The position numbers and the translations under genes are program-made. DNA of 27,500 nt. Origin: Ampelomyces quisqualis. Lineage: Eukaryota > Ascomycota > Dothideomycetes > Pleosporales > Phaeosphaeriaceae. How positions within the stretch are numbered: position 1 is the stretch's first letter; the number at the start of each line of letters is the position of its first letter. The notes under the pieces were generated by a model. It saw nothing but the letters and a program-made list of their open reading frames with translations. It ran no database searches and was not told the DNA's origin. The DNA lies in contig JAGTXZ010000022.1 of NCBI GenBank assembly GCA_018398575.1, positions 85,001 to 112,500 on the forward strand, given 5' to 3'. Of this stretch, positions 1 to 9,125 are shown one piece after another.

Positions 1-115
1 CGCTGAGGAAACGTAGGTACGCAAAGACAAGGGCTGACTTAGAGGATCATGCTGCTCGTCAGTAGCAATACTATACAGCCTAACAGACCTCTTAGCAGTA
101 GCAAGCTACTAAATG
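1..115 (-). other. ITS1, 3' part (cut by window start)
   Basis: This is the end of internal transcribed spacer 1 that adjoins the 18S 3' end. It matches 10756-10870 and 21889-22003 apart from single-base changes. It contains the inverted repeat AGTAGC-AA-GCTACT at 97-110, which would fold as a small hairpin just outside the 18S 3' end. Compared with the other copies it retains C at several sites where they have T, and has lost single bases in A and C runs. Confidence 0.9.
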
Positions 116-173
<58 letters not shown>

Positions 174-256
174 AATGACCGAGTTTGACGAACTTTCCGG
201 CTTAGGATGGTCGCTGCCAACCTTCCCAAGCCAGTCCGAAGGCCCACTGAGCCATT

Positions 257-296
<40 letters not shown>

Positions 297-895
297 ACGT
301 AATCAACGATGCTGATGACACGCGCTTACTAGGCATTCCTCGTTGAAGAGCAATAATTGCAATGCTCTATCCCCAGCACGACAGAGTTTAACAAGATTGC
401 CCAGACCTTTCGGCCAAGGTAAAGAACTCGTTTCTGTCAGTGTAGCGCGCGGCCCAGAACATCTAAGGCATCACAGACCTGTTATTGCCTCAAACTTCCA
501 TCGGCTTGAGCCGATAGTCCCTCTAAGAAGCCGGCGACCAGCCAAAGCTAGTGGCTATTTAGCAGGTTAATCGCAATTACAGACAAATCACTCCACCAAC
601 TAAGAACGGCCATGCACCACCACCTGAAAATCAAGAAAGAGCTCTCAATCTGTCAATCCTTATTTCATCTGACCTGGTGAGTTTCCCGTGTTGAGTCAAA
701 TTAAGCCGCAGGCTCCACGCCTGGTGCTCTTCCGTCAATTTCTTTGTTTCAGCCTTGCGACCATACTCCCCAGAACCCAAAACTTTGATTTCTCGTAAGG
801 TTCAGAAAAAGAACATCGCCCGATCCCTAGTCGGCATAGTTTACGGTTAAGACTACGACGGTATCTGATCGTCTTCGATCCTAACTTTCGTTCAC

Positions 896-933
<38 letters not shown>

Positions 934-1819
934 AGTTAGTCTTCAATAAATCCAAGAATTTCACCTCTGACAATTGAATACTGATGCCCCCGACTGTCCC
1001 TATTAATCATTACGGCGGTCCTAGAAACCAACAAAATAGGACCGCGTCCTATTCTATTATTCCATGCTAACGTATTCGAGCAAAGGCCTGCTTTGAACAC
1101 TCTAATTTTTCAAAGTAAAAGTCCTGTCCCAACACGCCCAGTAAAGGGCATGAGGTTCTCCAGAAGGCCCTCCGGACAAGTACACGCGGTGAGGCGGACC
1201 TGCCAGCCAGACCCAAGTTTCAACTACGAGCTTTTTAACTGCAACAACTTTAATATACGCTATTGAGCTGGAATTACCGCGGCTGCTGGCACCAGACTTG
1301 CCTCCAATTGTTCCTCGTTAAGAGGTTTAAATTGTACTCATTCCAATTACAAGACCCAAAAAGCCCTGTATCAGTATTTATTGTCACTACTCTCCCGTGT
1401 CGGGATTGTAATTTGCGCGCTGCCTTCCTTGATGTGGTAGCCGTTTCTCGCTCCCTCTCCGAATCGAACCCTAATTCCCGTTACCCGTTGAAACCATGGT
1501 AAGCCAATACCTTACCATCGAAAGTTGATAGGGCAGAAATTTGAATGAACCGTCGCCGGCGCAAGGCCATGCGATCCGTAGTTATCATGAATCACCAAGA
1601 AGCTTTGGTTTTATCTAATAAATACACCCTCCCGTTGAGGCTTTTAGCATGTATTAGCTCTAGAATTACCACGGTTGTCCAAGTAGTAAGGTACTATCAA
1701 ATAAACGATAACTGATTTAATGAGCCATTCGCAGTTTCACGGTATAATTGCTTATACTTAGACATGCATGGCTTAATCTTTGAGACAAGCATATGACTAC
1801 TGGCAGAATCAACCAGGTA
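116..1819 (-). rRNA. 18S (SSU) rRNA, copy 1, low in transitions but riddled with small deletions
   Basis: Small-subunit rRNA gene, read on the minus strand. The 5' end is at the complement of GGCAGAATCAACCAGGTA (1802-1819) and the 3' end at TAATGATCC (116-124). Landmarks include the universal GUACACACCGCCCGUC decoding segment (complement of about 272-287). The length is 1,704 nt against 1,797 nt in copy 2. Cytosines that are T in copy 2 are mostly still C here, so this is closest to a canonical fungal 18S by substitution. It has however many deletions of 1-13 nt: 13 nt are missing after 570 (the conserved AACGAACGAGACC segment), about 10 nt near 800, and about 12 nt near 1603, plus many single bases. 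As written it could not fold into a complete subunit. Either it is a pseudogene or the consensus is poor. No intron is seen. Confidence 0.95.
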
Positions 1820-2590
1820 ACTATCTTAAGTCAAAGAGCCGAACTCCAAGACAGACCCCGAGAGGAGCCGACTTTACTAGGCAGGAGAACACCAAAGCGC
1901 CCAAGCCTACACAATCAAAGCTAATAGCAATGACAGCATAGACGACCGATTCAATTGCTACTGAGTTTCCCAAAAGCTGGTCCGCAACGAGACATGGACG
2001 TTCCCATCAGAATCCATTTCCGCTACATACAGCCCTCAGGAGAAAACCTGCGCCGCGACACGCTAAAAGCGGATACACGACGTGATTGTCCCCTAAGATC
2101 TGCTGAGTAGATGGCAGAGCCAGCAATCCACAGACCCCACGTAGAATTTAACGGGCTTCTATCCCACAATAGGCACAGGACAACCGCAATAACAATTTTG
2201 GCTGCCAACACCACGAGAGAGGCCTAGGCCTTGTGATCGCAGCTTAGTTGCCTTTGCCAGCGGCACAAGAAAACAAGGCAAGCAAGTACGAGACTTGAAG
2301 CAAACGCGTGAGGACCAGCCGCCGCCTAAACCTCTGAGCAAGAGCGCCCGTTTCGCGTGTTGATCCGGAAAATAGCGTATAGGTAGCCTATACTGTTTTT
2401 TTCTTTAGATAGCTGCAGAAAAGTATATTTTTCTATGTAACGCGAACACCTTTGGGTTTGATTTTGTGAGCGCTTGACGTGTCGGAAAAGGTCTCGGAGG
2501 TTGAGCAAATTTGGTGCGGAGGTTGCGCAACCCGCGCACGTCACCAAAAGCATAAACCCGTGATCGCCGAGTTACACTTGCCTTGGTTTT
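1820..2590 (-). other. 5' external transcribed spacer, copy 1
   Basis: Mixed-composition sequence between the 18S 5' end and the sharp fall into AT-rich spacer near 2590; by position it is the 5' leader of the pre-rRNA. It is 771 bp against about 830 bp in copy 2, with scattered small deletions. Conserved elements seen in all three copies are the hairpin GTATAGG-TAG-CCTATAC (2377-2393) and the perfect palindrome GGTTGCGCAACC (2521-2532). A GCAGAAAA...TTTTCTGC hairpin that is intact in copy 3 is damaged here near 2415-2437. The open frames in this stretch differ between copies because of indels and are not read as genes. Confidence 0.8.
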
Positions 2591-2640
2591 ACTTGTATAA
2601 CAATATATTTTAACCAAAATTATATAATCTAGATAAGTAG
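2520..2640 (-). promoter_or_regulatory. probable RNA polymerase I start region, copy 1 (placed by position only)
   Basis: The conserved, GC-containing ETS ends and the AT-rich spacer begins around 2590, about 770 bp upstream of the 18S 5' end. Pol I promoters of fungi lie at this kind of junction and have no recognisable consensus across genera. The palindrome GGTTGCGCAACC (2521-2532) and the block ending in TATATTGTTATACAAG on the minus strand are kept in all copies. The exact start site cannot be read from sequence. Confidence 0.3.
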
Positions 2641-3435
2641 AGCAACTACTTTCTATTTCTTACTAGTATAAGTTATATTCTAACTATAAAATAATATTAT
2701 ACATACAAATAAAGCTACAAATAAACTATTTTAGTACTAGAAGAAATATTCTATAATAGAATAATATTATCTATACTAATAAAGCTACAAATCTTATTCT
2801 ATACTAGTATAATCTAAATTATAAAGGTACTTATATACCCTAAACTCTAAAGAAAATCTTAATTATAATCTATACTAGTCTAGCTACTTTTCTTTGTATT
2901 AAAATTATATATATTTATAATATATTATTATTAGATCTATACTAGTAGAGCTGTTTATATCTTTTTAAAACTAGTATAGTTTTTCTTCTATGTATAATAG
3001 TATTACTAGCTTATTTACTATAACAAAAAAATTCTACTATATAGAACAAGAGATTAGTAGAAACTAAATATAAATTTTCTTTATAAAGAAATATATAGCT
3101 TGTAAAACAAAACTTCTATTTAATATAACTAATAGAAGATTCTTCTCACCTAAGATATAGAAATAAACTTCATAAATTTTAAAAGTTAGAGCTAAGTATT
3201 AGAGCCTACAATAATATTACTTTACTTCTTATATCTTTTCTAAGCCTACTAATATTCTATATAACTATACTAGATAAGAAAACAGAGTTTTAAATAACCT
3301 ACTAGCTTTTATTTAAAATAGAAAAATCTAGTAGCTCTAAATATAGATAATAATAATCTAGACAAGTAACGCTACTACTATCTATTTCTTACTAGTATAA
3401 GTTATATTCTAACTATAAAATAATATAATATATAT
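2629..3435. repeat. dispersed direct repeat, about 75 bp, 729 bp apart (IGS 1)
   Basis: The segment at about 2629-2702 recurs at about 3358-3435. The best block is CTATTTCTTACTAGTATAAG (2653 and 3382) and the match continues through TTATATTCTAACTATAAAATAATAT. The flanks are only partly alike. The same pair is present in IGS 2 and IGS 3, so the duplication is older than the amplification of these units. Confidence 0.75.
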
Positions 3436-4169
3436 GTTTAAACTACTAATACTAGTATAATATATTTGTGTAAAACTACTAACGTCTCTTATTACTAATA
3501 TAGTATAAATTTTAATACAAACTAAGATAATCTAGATAAGTAGAATTATTAATATCTTTTTTATAATGTATAGTCTAAATAAGTAGAGCTACTAATATTT
3601 AGTTTTTACTCTATTACATTTACTTTAAATACTAAAGAATAGTTCTATACTAGTATAATAAAGATTTTACTTTAAAATAATAGTATCTAAACTAGTATAT
3701 TAATCTTATATAATCTACTAGTATAATATAGATTCTACTCTAAACTATTATTATATTATCTATAAAGCTTGTTATATCTTTTCTAAACTAGAATTTATAG
3801 ATTTTAACTATATAATAATTATATATAGACTAGTTAAGCTACTTATCTCTATTTTAAACTAGAGAAATATATTTTTCTAATATAATATAATCTTAGCTAA
3901 TAAAGCTAGGACTATTTTAAACTAGAAAAATATTGTTTTTAACTATAATATAATATAATCTTACCTAATAAAGCTAACACGTTATTTATAGTATATTATA
4001 TAAATTCTAGTATAGAAAAAATAATATAGACTAAAAATCTAGTAATATCTAGTTTTTACAATTATTATATAATATCTAGTAAAAGAAAATTATAATCTAA
4101 ACTAAGAAGCTAGTAATATCTTTCTTAACTAGTGTTATATAAAGTTTACTAGAAACTAATAGAATCTAT

Positions 4170-4224
4170 ACTAAAAAGCTACTTATATAAGTTTTATACT
4201 AAAAGCTACTTATATAAGTTTTAT
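4170..4224. repeat. 28-bp tandem pair (IGS 1)
   Basis: Two adjacent copies of ACTAAAAAGCTACTTATATA plus AGTTTTAT; the second has lost one A. The same pair lies at 15090-15145 and 26180-26236, each with its own A-run length. Confidence 0.8.
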
Positions 4225-5106
4225 ACTAGTACTATCTTTATTCTACCTATAGTATATTAGATCTAGCCTAGTTTGTTAAGTATCTATATAAGCTAGAAAT
4301 ACTAAAAATCTCTAGATCTATATTTCTTTTCTTAAGTTATACTAGAAGAAAGTAACAACTAATAATAGTTTTTTTTTCTTAGTAGAAGTAAGCTTTCTAA
4401 TACTTGTAAAGAATTGTATAATTTTAAGGTTTAGTAATATTAGATATATATACTAACTTTGTGTAAAGAATTATTAGTCTTTTATTTTCTTTTCTTTTTC
4501 TTATTTTTATTATAAGTTTAAAAAAGTAGTAAGAGTATACTCTAATATAGTAATACTTCTATATATATAACTTTAAAAAGCCTACTAATATTTGTATTTA
4601 ATAAGTACTAGAGAATAAGAATATAGTAAAGTAATTATAAATATTCTTTATTAACTAATATAATAGGTACTATGTTTAAGATAAACTAGAATTTATTATT
4701 CTATTTACTAAGACTAATATAAGTTTATTTTTACTAATAGAAAGGTAATATATTTTTATATTATAGCAGTTAGACGTATAAGAGATATTATAACTCTAAA
4801 AATATTTCTACTATTTAATAATTTAATTTTTTGTCTTAATTCTTATAGAAAGATTCTAAAATAATAAGAATAGTTTTATAATTTTAGGAAAAAGACTAAC
4901 ACTTTTATATTAAATAAACAAAAATTATCTATTTTATACTTTATACTTATATAAGTCTCTATATATAAGAGTAGATAAGTTATTATAAATATTAGATTAA
5001 GATATAGTAAGATATAAGATTACTACTATCTAGAAAAAATAAAGTTTATAATTTTTTTTCTAATATTTACTTAACTTAATTACATATTAAGAGTACTATT
5101 ATAATT

Positions 5107-5604
5107 AACTAAAGCTACCTTAAACCTACTACCTACTCTAAACGTACTAGTAACTTTATACTTACTAGCTACCTAGGCCTATATTAAATTCTAGATATAA
5201 GCTAAAATAAGAATAATTAAAAAGAGGAAAACTATTCTAACTAAGTATAAAAAGCTTTCTTTAACTAACTAGGTATTTTAAATTTATAAGAGCCTAAAAT
5301 ATAGTAGTAACTTTTATTCTATTAGCTACCTTAACCTACTAGCTACCTTAGCTACTCTAAACTTACTAGCTACCTTAAACTTACTAGCTACCTTAAACTT
5401 ACTAGCTACCTTAGACTTACTAGTAACTTCTAACCTACTAGCTACTTTAAGGATATATATAACTAAAAAAATAGATATTATAAATAAAATAGCTACTAAG
5501 GCCTATATTTTATTCTAGATACAACCTAAAATAAAAATAATTAAAAAGAGAAAAACTATTCTAACTAAGTATAAAAAGCTTTCTTAGGTAAATTAAGAAA
5601 GAAG
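5107..5604. repeat. decayed 324-bp direct duplication with internal 18-bp minisatellite (IGS 1)
   Basis: The block around 5175-5266 is repeated at 5499-5590, offset 324 bp (for example ACTATTCTAACTAAGTATAA at 5231 and 5555). Between and before the two blocks lie about seven degenerate 18-bp units of the type CTAGCTACCTTAAACTTA (5322-5450, with a shorter trace at 5107-5173). The 18-bp motif is the same family as the cleaner array at 6415-6504. IGS 2 has the same architecture with a shorter 299-bp offset, one 18-bp unit having been lost. Confidence 0.75.
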
Positions 5605-5790
5605 CTTACGTAACTTCTTTAGTACTACTAAATATAGGAATTTATAATTACTAAGTATAGGCTAACTAGTTACCTTTTTTAGAATTAATTATAAAACAAT
5701 TTTTAGAGTAGAAGTATAATATTAGTTCTAACTAGGCCTAAGTTATATAGATATTAGATAAAAGACTATGTAACTAGACGTATTCTCTAC

Positions 5791-6300
5791 TTAAGTTTTT
5801 TTAAAATCTATAGTTTTAAAGTTAATAGTTTTTTTTTATATTTGTTTACAAATTAAACTATTAAAAATAGTATTATTCTTTTTAGACTTTAAACTAGAGC
5901 TATTTACTTAACTTTTTATCTTTATCTAAGTGTATCTTTGTTAAGAGGTAGTAGATAAGATTTTAGTTATATTATATTATAATATAGTATAGATATAGGC
6001 TTAAGTTTCTTTAAAACTCTTTTGTTATAAATTTTAAGTTTTTATTTATTTCTGTTTGCAAATTAAGATATTTAAAATACTATTATTTTTCTAAGATTTA
6101 AATATAAAGCTTATTAATAAAATAAACTAAAACTAATTACTTAACTATTTATCTATAGATAAGCCTATTTATACTAAAAGGTAGTAGATAAGACTTTAGT
6201 TATATTAGAATTTAATATAGAATAGATATAGGCTTTAGGTTTTTTTAAAAATCTCTAGTTTAGAAATCTTAGTTTTTTATTTTTATTTTTACAAAGACAT
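5791..6300. repeat. fossil tandem repeat of about 210-232 bp, two full units and a partial one (IGS 1)
   Basis: Units start at 5791, 6001 and about 6233. Each begins with TTAAGTTT or CTTTAGGTTT followed by a T run and ends with TAGATAAGA..TTTAGTTATATTA and TAGATATAGGCTT. The units are diverged but collinear, including the internal word ACAAATTAA / GCAAATTAA and TTACTTAACT. Present likewise in IGS 2 at 16677, 16880 and 17113. Confidence 0.7.
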
Positions 6301-6414
6301 TACAAGTAGTATATATATAAGCTTACTTCTGTCTAAAATATACTTAGTTGTAATCTAATATTCTTTGAATAATTTTTGTTAAAAAATTCTTTAATTTTAA
6401 CAGTACTATTATTT

Positions 6415-6504
6415 TAAACTTACTGGCTACTCTAAACTTACTAGCTACTCTAAACTTACTAGCTACTCTAAACTTACTAGCTACTCTAAACTTACTAGTT
6501 ATTA
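6415..6504. repeat. 18-bp minisatellite, 5 units (IGS 1)
   Basis: Five head-to-tail units of TAAACTTACTAGCTACTC starting at 6415, 6433, 6451, 6469 and 6487. The first has GGC for AGC and the last ends TAGTTATTA. IGS 2 has seven units at the matching place, so the array changes length between neighbouring rDNA units. Confidence 0.92.
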
Positions 6505-6528
6505 CCTACCAGAGATTTTTATACAGTA

Positions 6529-6940
6529 CCTGCAAGGCTCTCTAAATAAATAGATAGACAGCCTATACGCTCTTGCAAGAGCTGCTATAATATTAAGGAG
6601 CGCCTGTAGGACTCTCTAAATAAATAGAGAGACAGCCTATACGCCCCTCTTGCAGAGGCTGCCAAAATCTTAAGTAAAATAGAGAGACAGCCTATACGCC
6701 CCTACAAGAGCTGCTATAATATCAAGCAGCGCCTGTAGGACCCCCTAAATAAATAGGGAGACAGCCTGTACGCTCCTATAGAAGCTACTGAAATCTCAAG
6801 CAGCACCTGCAAGGCCCCCTAAATAAATAGAGAGACAGCCTGTACGCCCCTGCAAGAGCAGCTAAAAATCTCTAGTAGCGCCTATAAGGCTCCTAAATTA
6901 TCTAGCAAGTGCGCCTATATGCTCTGACTGGAAACGTAGA
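6529..6940. repeat. 74-bp spacer subrepeats, about 5.5 units (IGS 1)
   Basis: GC-richer tandem units beginning CCTGCAAGG or CCTGTAGGA at 6529, 6603, 6732, 6806 and 6881, with a truncated unit between 6674 and 6731; the last unit diverges. Each has CTAAATAAATAG followed by GAGACAGCCTGTACGCC and a GCAAGAGCTGCT-like block. The unit at 6603 has the perfect inverted repeat CTCTCTA-AATAAA-TAGAGAG (6612-6631). The array lies directly downstream of 28S in the direction of transcription, where fungal rDNA carries termination and replication-fork-barrier sequences; that role is inference from position. Confidence 0.9.
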
Positions 6941-6966
6941 TTATTCTAGCGCTCCTGCAGCACTAT

Positions 6967-7012
6967 CCCCCTCTGGTAGACATGTTCCTAATGTTACACC
7001 AGATGAGGAGGG
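6967..7012 (-). terminator. hairpin just beyond the 28S 3' end (3' ETS processing or termination candidate), copy 1
   Basis: CCCCTCTGGT and ACCAGATGAGGAGGG form an imperfect stem with an inner ACAT/ATGT stem. In the RNA the loop reads UAGGAAC, so the tip can close on AGGA with one bulged C. A stem-loop tens of bases after the large-subunit rRNA is where yeast RNase III (Rnt1, which prefers AGNN loops) cuts. The sequence is identical at 18104-18149. The function is inferred. Confidence 0.45.
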
Positions 7013-7027
7013 ATAATTTCTATATTT

Positions 7028-8027
7028 AACTAAGCTAGCATTGGGCTTACGCTTAGTAGCTTGTAACAACAAGGCTACTTGACTACTTACACGACCTGGC
7101 TAGGTAACTAAGTTGTCTGTAAAGGATTTAATCCTGCGCACTGTACAATTGCAATACACTAGCTAGTAGTCTTAATTTTAATGGAGCTGCCAACGCTGAT
7201 CTGGTAAGGTTCTTGGCCAAAGGCCTATTTGTATCTGACTGGTGCAGGCGGAAATTACCCTGTTCTGGCATGGATTCTGACTTAGAGGCGTTTAGCTATA
7301 ATCTAGCAGATGGTAGCTTTGCGGTAATGCCTGGTCAGACAGCCGCAAAAACTAATTATCTGAAACTGCGGTTCCTCTTGTACTAAGCGGTATTACTATT
7401 GGGGCAAGGTTATTAGTAGGGTAAAACTAACCTGTCTTACGACGGTCTAAACCTAGCTTACGTTCCCTATTAGTGGGTGAACAATCTAATGCTTACTGAA
7501 TTCTGCTTTGGTATGATAGGAAGAGCTGACATTGAAGGATTAAAAAGCAACGTCGCTATGAACGCTTGGCTGCCACAAGCTAGTTATCCCTGTGGTAACT
7601 TTTCTGGCACCTCTAGCCTTAAATTTTGAGGGACTAAAGGATTGATAGGCTACACTTTTATGGTTTGTATTTACACTGAAAATTAAAATTAAGGGGACTT
7701 TTGCCCTTTTGCTCTACTGGAGATTTCTGTTCTCTATGAGTCCCCCTTAGGACACCTGCGTTATGGTTTAACAGATGTGCTGCCCTAGCCAAACTCCCCA
7801 CCTGATAATGTCTTCAACCTGGATTAGTCTATAAGGGACCTTAACGCTAGAAGTTGGGTGGTGAGGCCTAGCTCTGCTTTATTAAATAAGTAAAAAAACG
7901 ATAAGGGTAGTGGTATTTTACTGGCGCTGAAGCTCCTACCTATTCTACACCCCCTATGTCTTTTTACAATGTTAAACTAGAGTTAAGCTTAACAGGGTTT
8001 TCTTTCCCTGCTGATTTGGCTAAGCCT

Positions 8028-8066
<39 letters not shown>

Positions 8067-9094
8067 TAGTGGGAATCTTGTTAATCTATTTATGCGCGTT
8101 ACTAATTAGATGACGAGGTATTTGGCTACCTTAAGAGAGTTATAGTTACTCCTGCCGTTTACCTGCGCTTGGTTGAATCTCTTCGCTTTGATATTTAGAG
8201 CACTGGGCAGAAATTACATTGCGTTAACACTACTTTCTGGCTATTGCAATGCTATGTTTTAATTAGACAGTTAGATTCCCTTTGTTTGTACCAGTTCTAA
8301 GTTGGTTGTTAAACATACGCTGGACGGCCAAAGCCTGCTAAGAGTGTCTGCACCCTAGCACTGAAAGGCGCCTACCTTGCGGTTAGTGCCCTTTTGCGCC
8401 AGAGGCTTCTCCCCAAGGCCTAACATACCTAACCCTTAGAGCTAATCCTTTTCCTGAAGTTGTGGATCTATTTTGCTGACTTCCCTTATCTACATTGTTC
8501 TATCAACTAGAGGCTTTTTACCTTGGAGACCTGCTGCGGTTATGAGTACGACCTGGCGTAAAAACTATTTCTTTAAGTGGATTTTTAAGACTTGTTGGGA
8601 GCGTACCAAACGCCGCAAAAGTGCAGCGCTCTTCTGGCTATTGAACCCTAGCTCTGGACAAACTGATTTTAGGGTGACAGACTGTTAAGAAGAAAAGAGA
8701 ACTCTTCTTGGGGCTTCTGCTAAGGTCTCTGCTCTCAATTGCGTTGCCGCGGAGAATCTACATCTAGGTGCTGGAATGTTAACTGGCTTCCTTTTTGAGG
8801 GCGTGGCGCAAGCGCTAACATTAAAATGGAACTACCCTATCTCTTAGGATTGACTAACCTGTGTCCAACTGCTGTTTACACGGAACCTTTCTCTACTTTA
8901 GTCCTCAAAGTTCTTATTTGAGTATTTGCTACTACTACTAAGATCTGCACTAGAGGCTGTTTGACCTGGGGTTACCCCTAAGGCTTTGTTACGAGCCTCT
9001 ACGCCTGCCTACTCGCTAGGGCGTAAATTCTGCCCTGGCGGCGGGGTATGGGTAATACGCTTGAGCGCCATCTATTTTCAGGGCTAGTTTATTT

Positions 9095-9125
<31 letters not shown>

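Larger units (their letters stand above)
2590..6414. other. AT-rich core of intergenic spacer 1
   Basis: About 3.8 kb made almost only of A, T and the words CTA, TAG and CTT. C survives mostly before T and G mostly after A; CpG is nearly absent and CpA and TpG are rare. This is the composition left when RIP-type C-to-T mutation has run to exhaustion on both strands. No open frame of any size, no tRNA and no 5S gene is seen. From 2590 to about 5100 it has no strong structure except an 80-bp direct repeat and a 28-bp tandem pair; from 5100 on it is built of decayed tandem repeats listed separately. It may descend from ordinary spacer or from an inserted element; the sequence is too eroded to tell. 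Confidence 0.85.

Noticed and set aside
343..570. Open frames on both strands within the 18S copies (also 735-920, 1263-1502, 22119-22416)
   Set aside because: They overlap rRNA completely, differ between copies because of indels, and carry no protein features.
2590..6414. AT-rich spacer as a mitochondrial fragment or an inserted transposon
   Set aside because: No mitochondrial gene, terminal repeat, target-site duplication or coding trace is visible, and the residual C-before-T pattern fits saturated RIP. An eroded element cannot be fully excluded.
6415..6504. Telomere-like repeats (TTAGGG type)
   Set aside because: The 18-bp unit TAAACTTACTAGCTACTC does not contain TTAGGG or CCCTAA and sits between rDNA units.
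6529..6940. 74-bp repeats as a CRISPR array
   Set aside because: The units are directly abutting without unique spacers and vary along their whole length; the setting is a eukaryotic rDNA spacer.
1820..7027. 5S rRNA gene in the spacer
   Set aside because: I looked on both strands for the 5S internal promoter and the usual fungal 5S start and found neither; 5S is dispersed in most filamentous ascomycetes.
8473..8688. 71-codon plus-strand frame, repeated at 19606-19821
   Set aside because: It is antisense to conserved 28S sequence; the conservation is explained by the rRNA gene.
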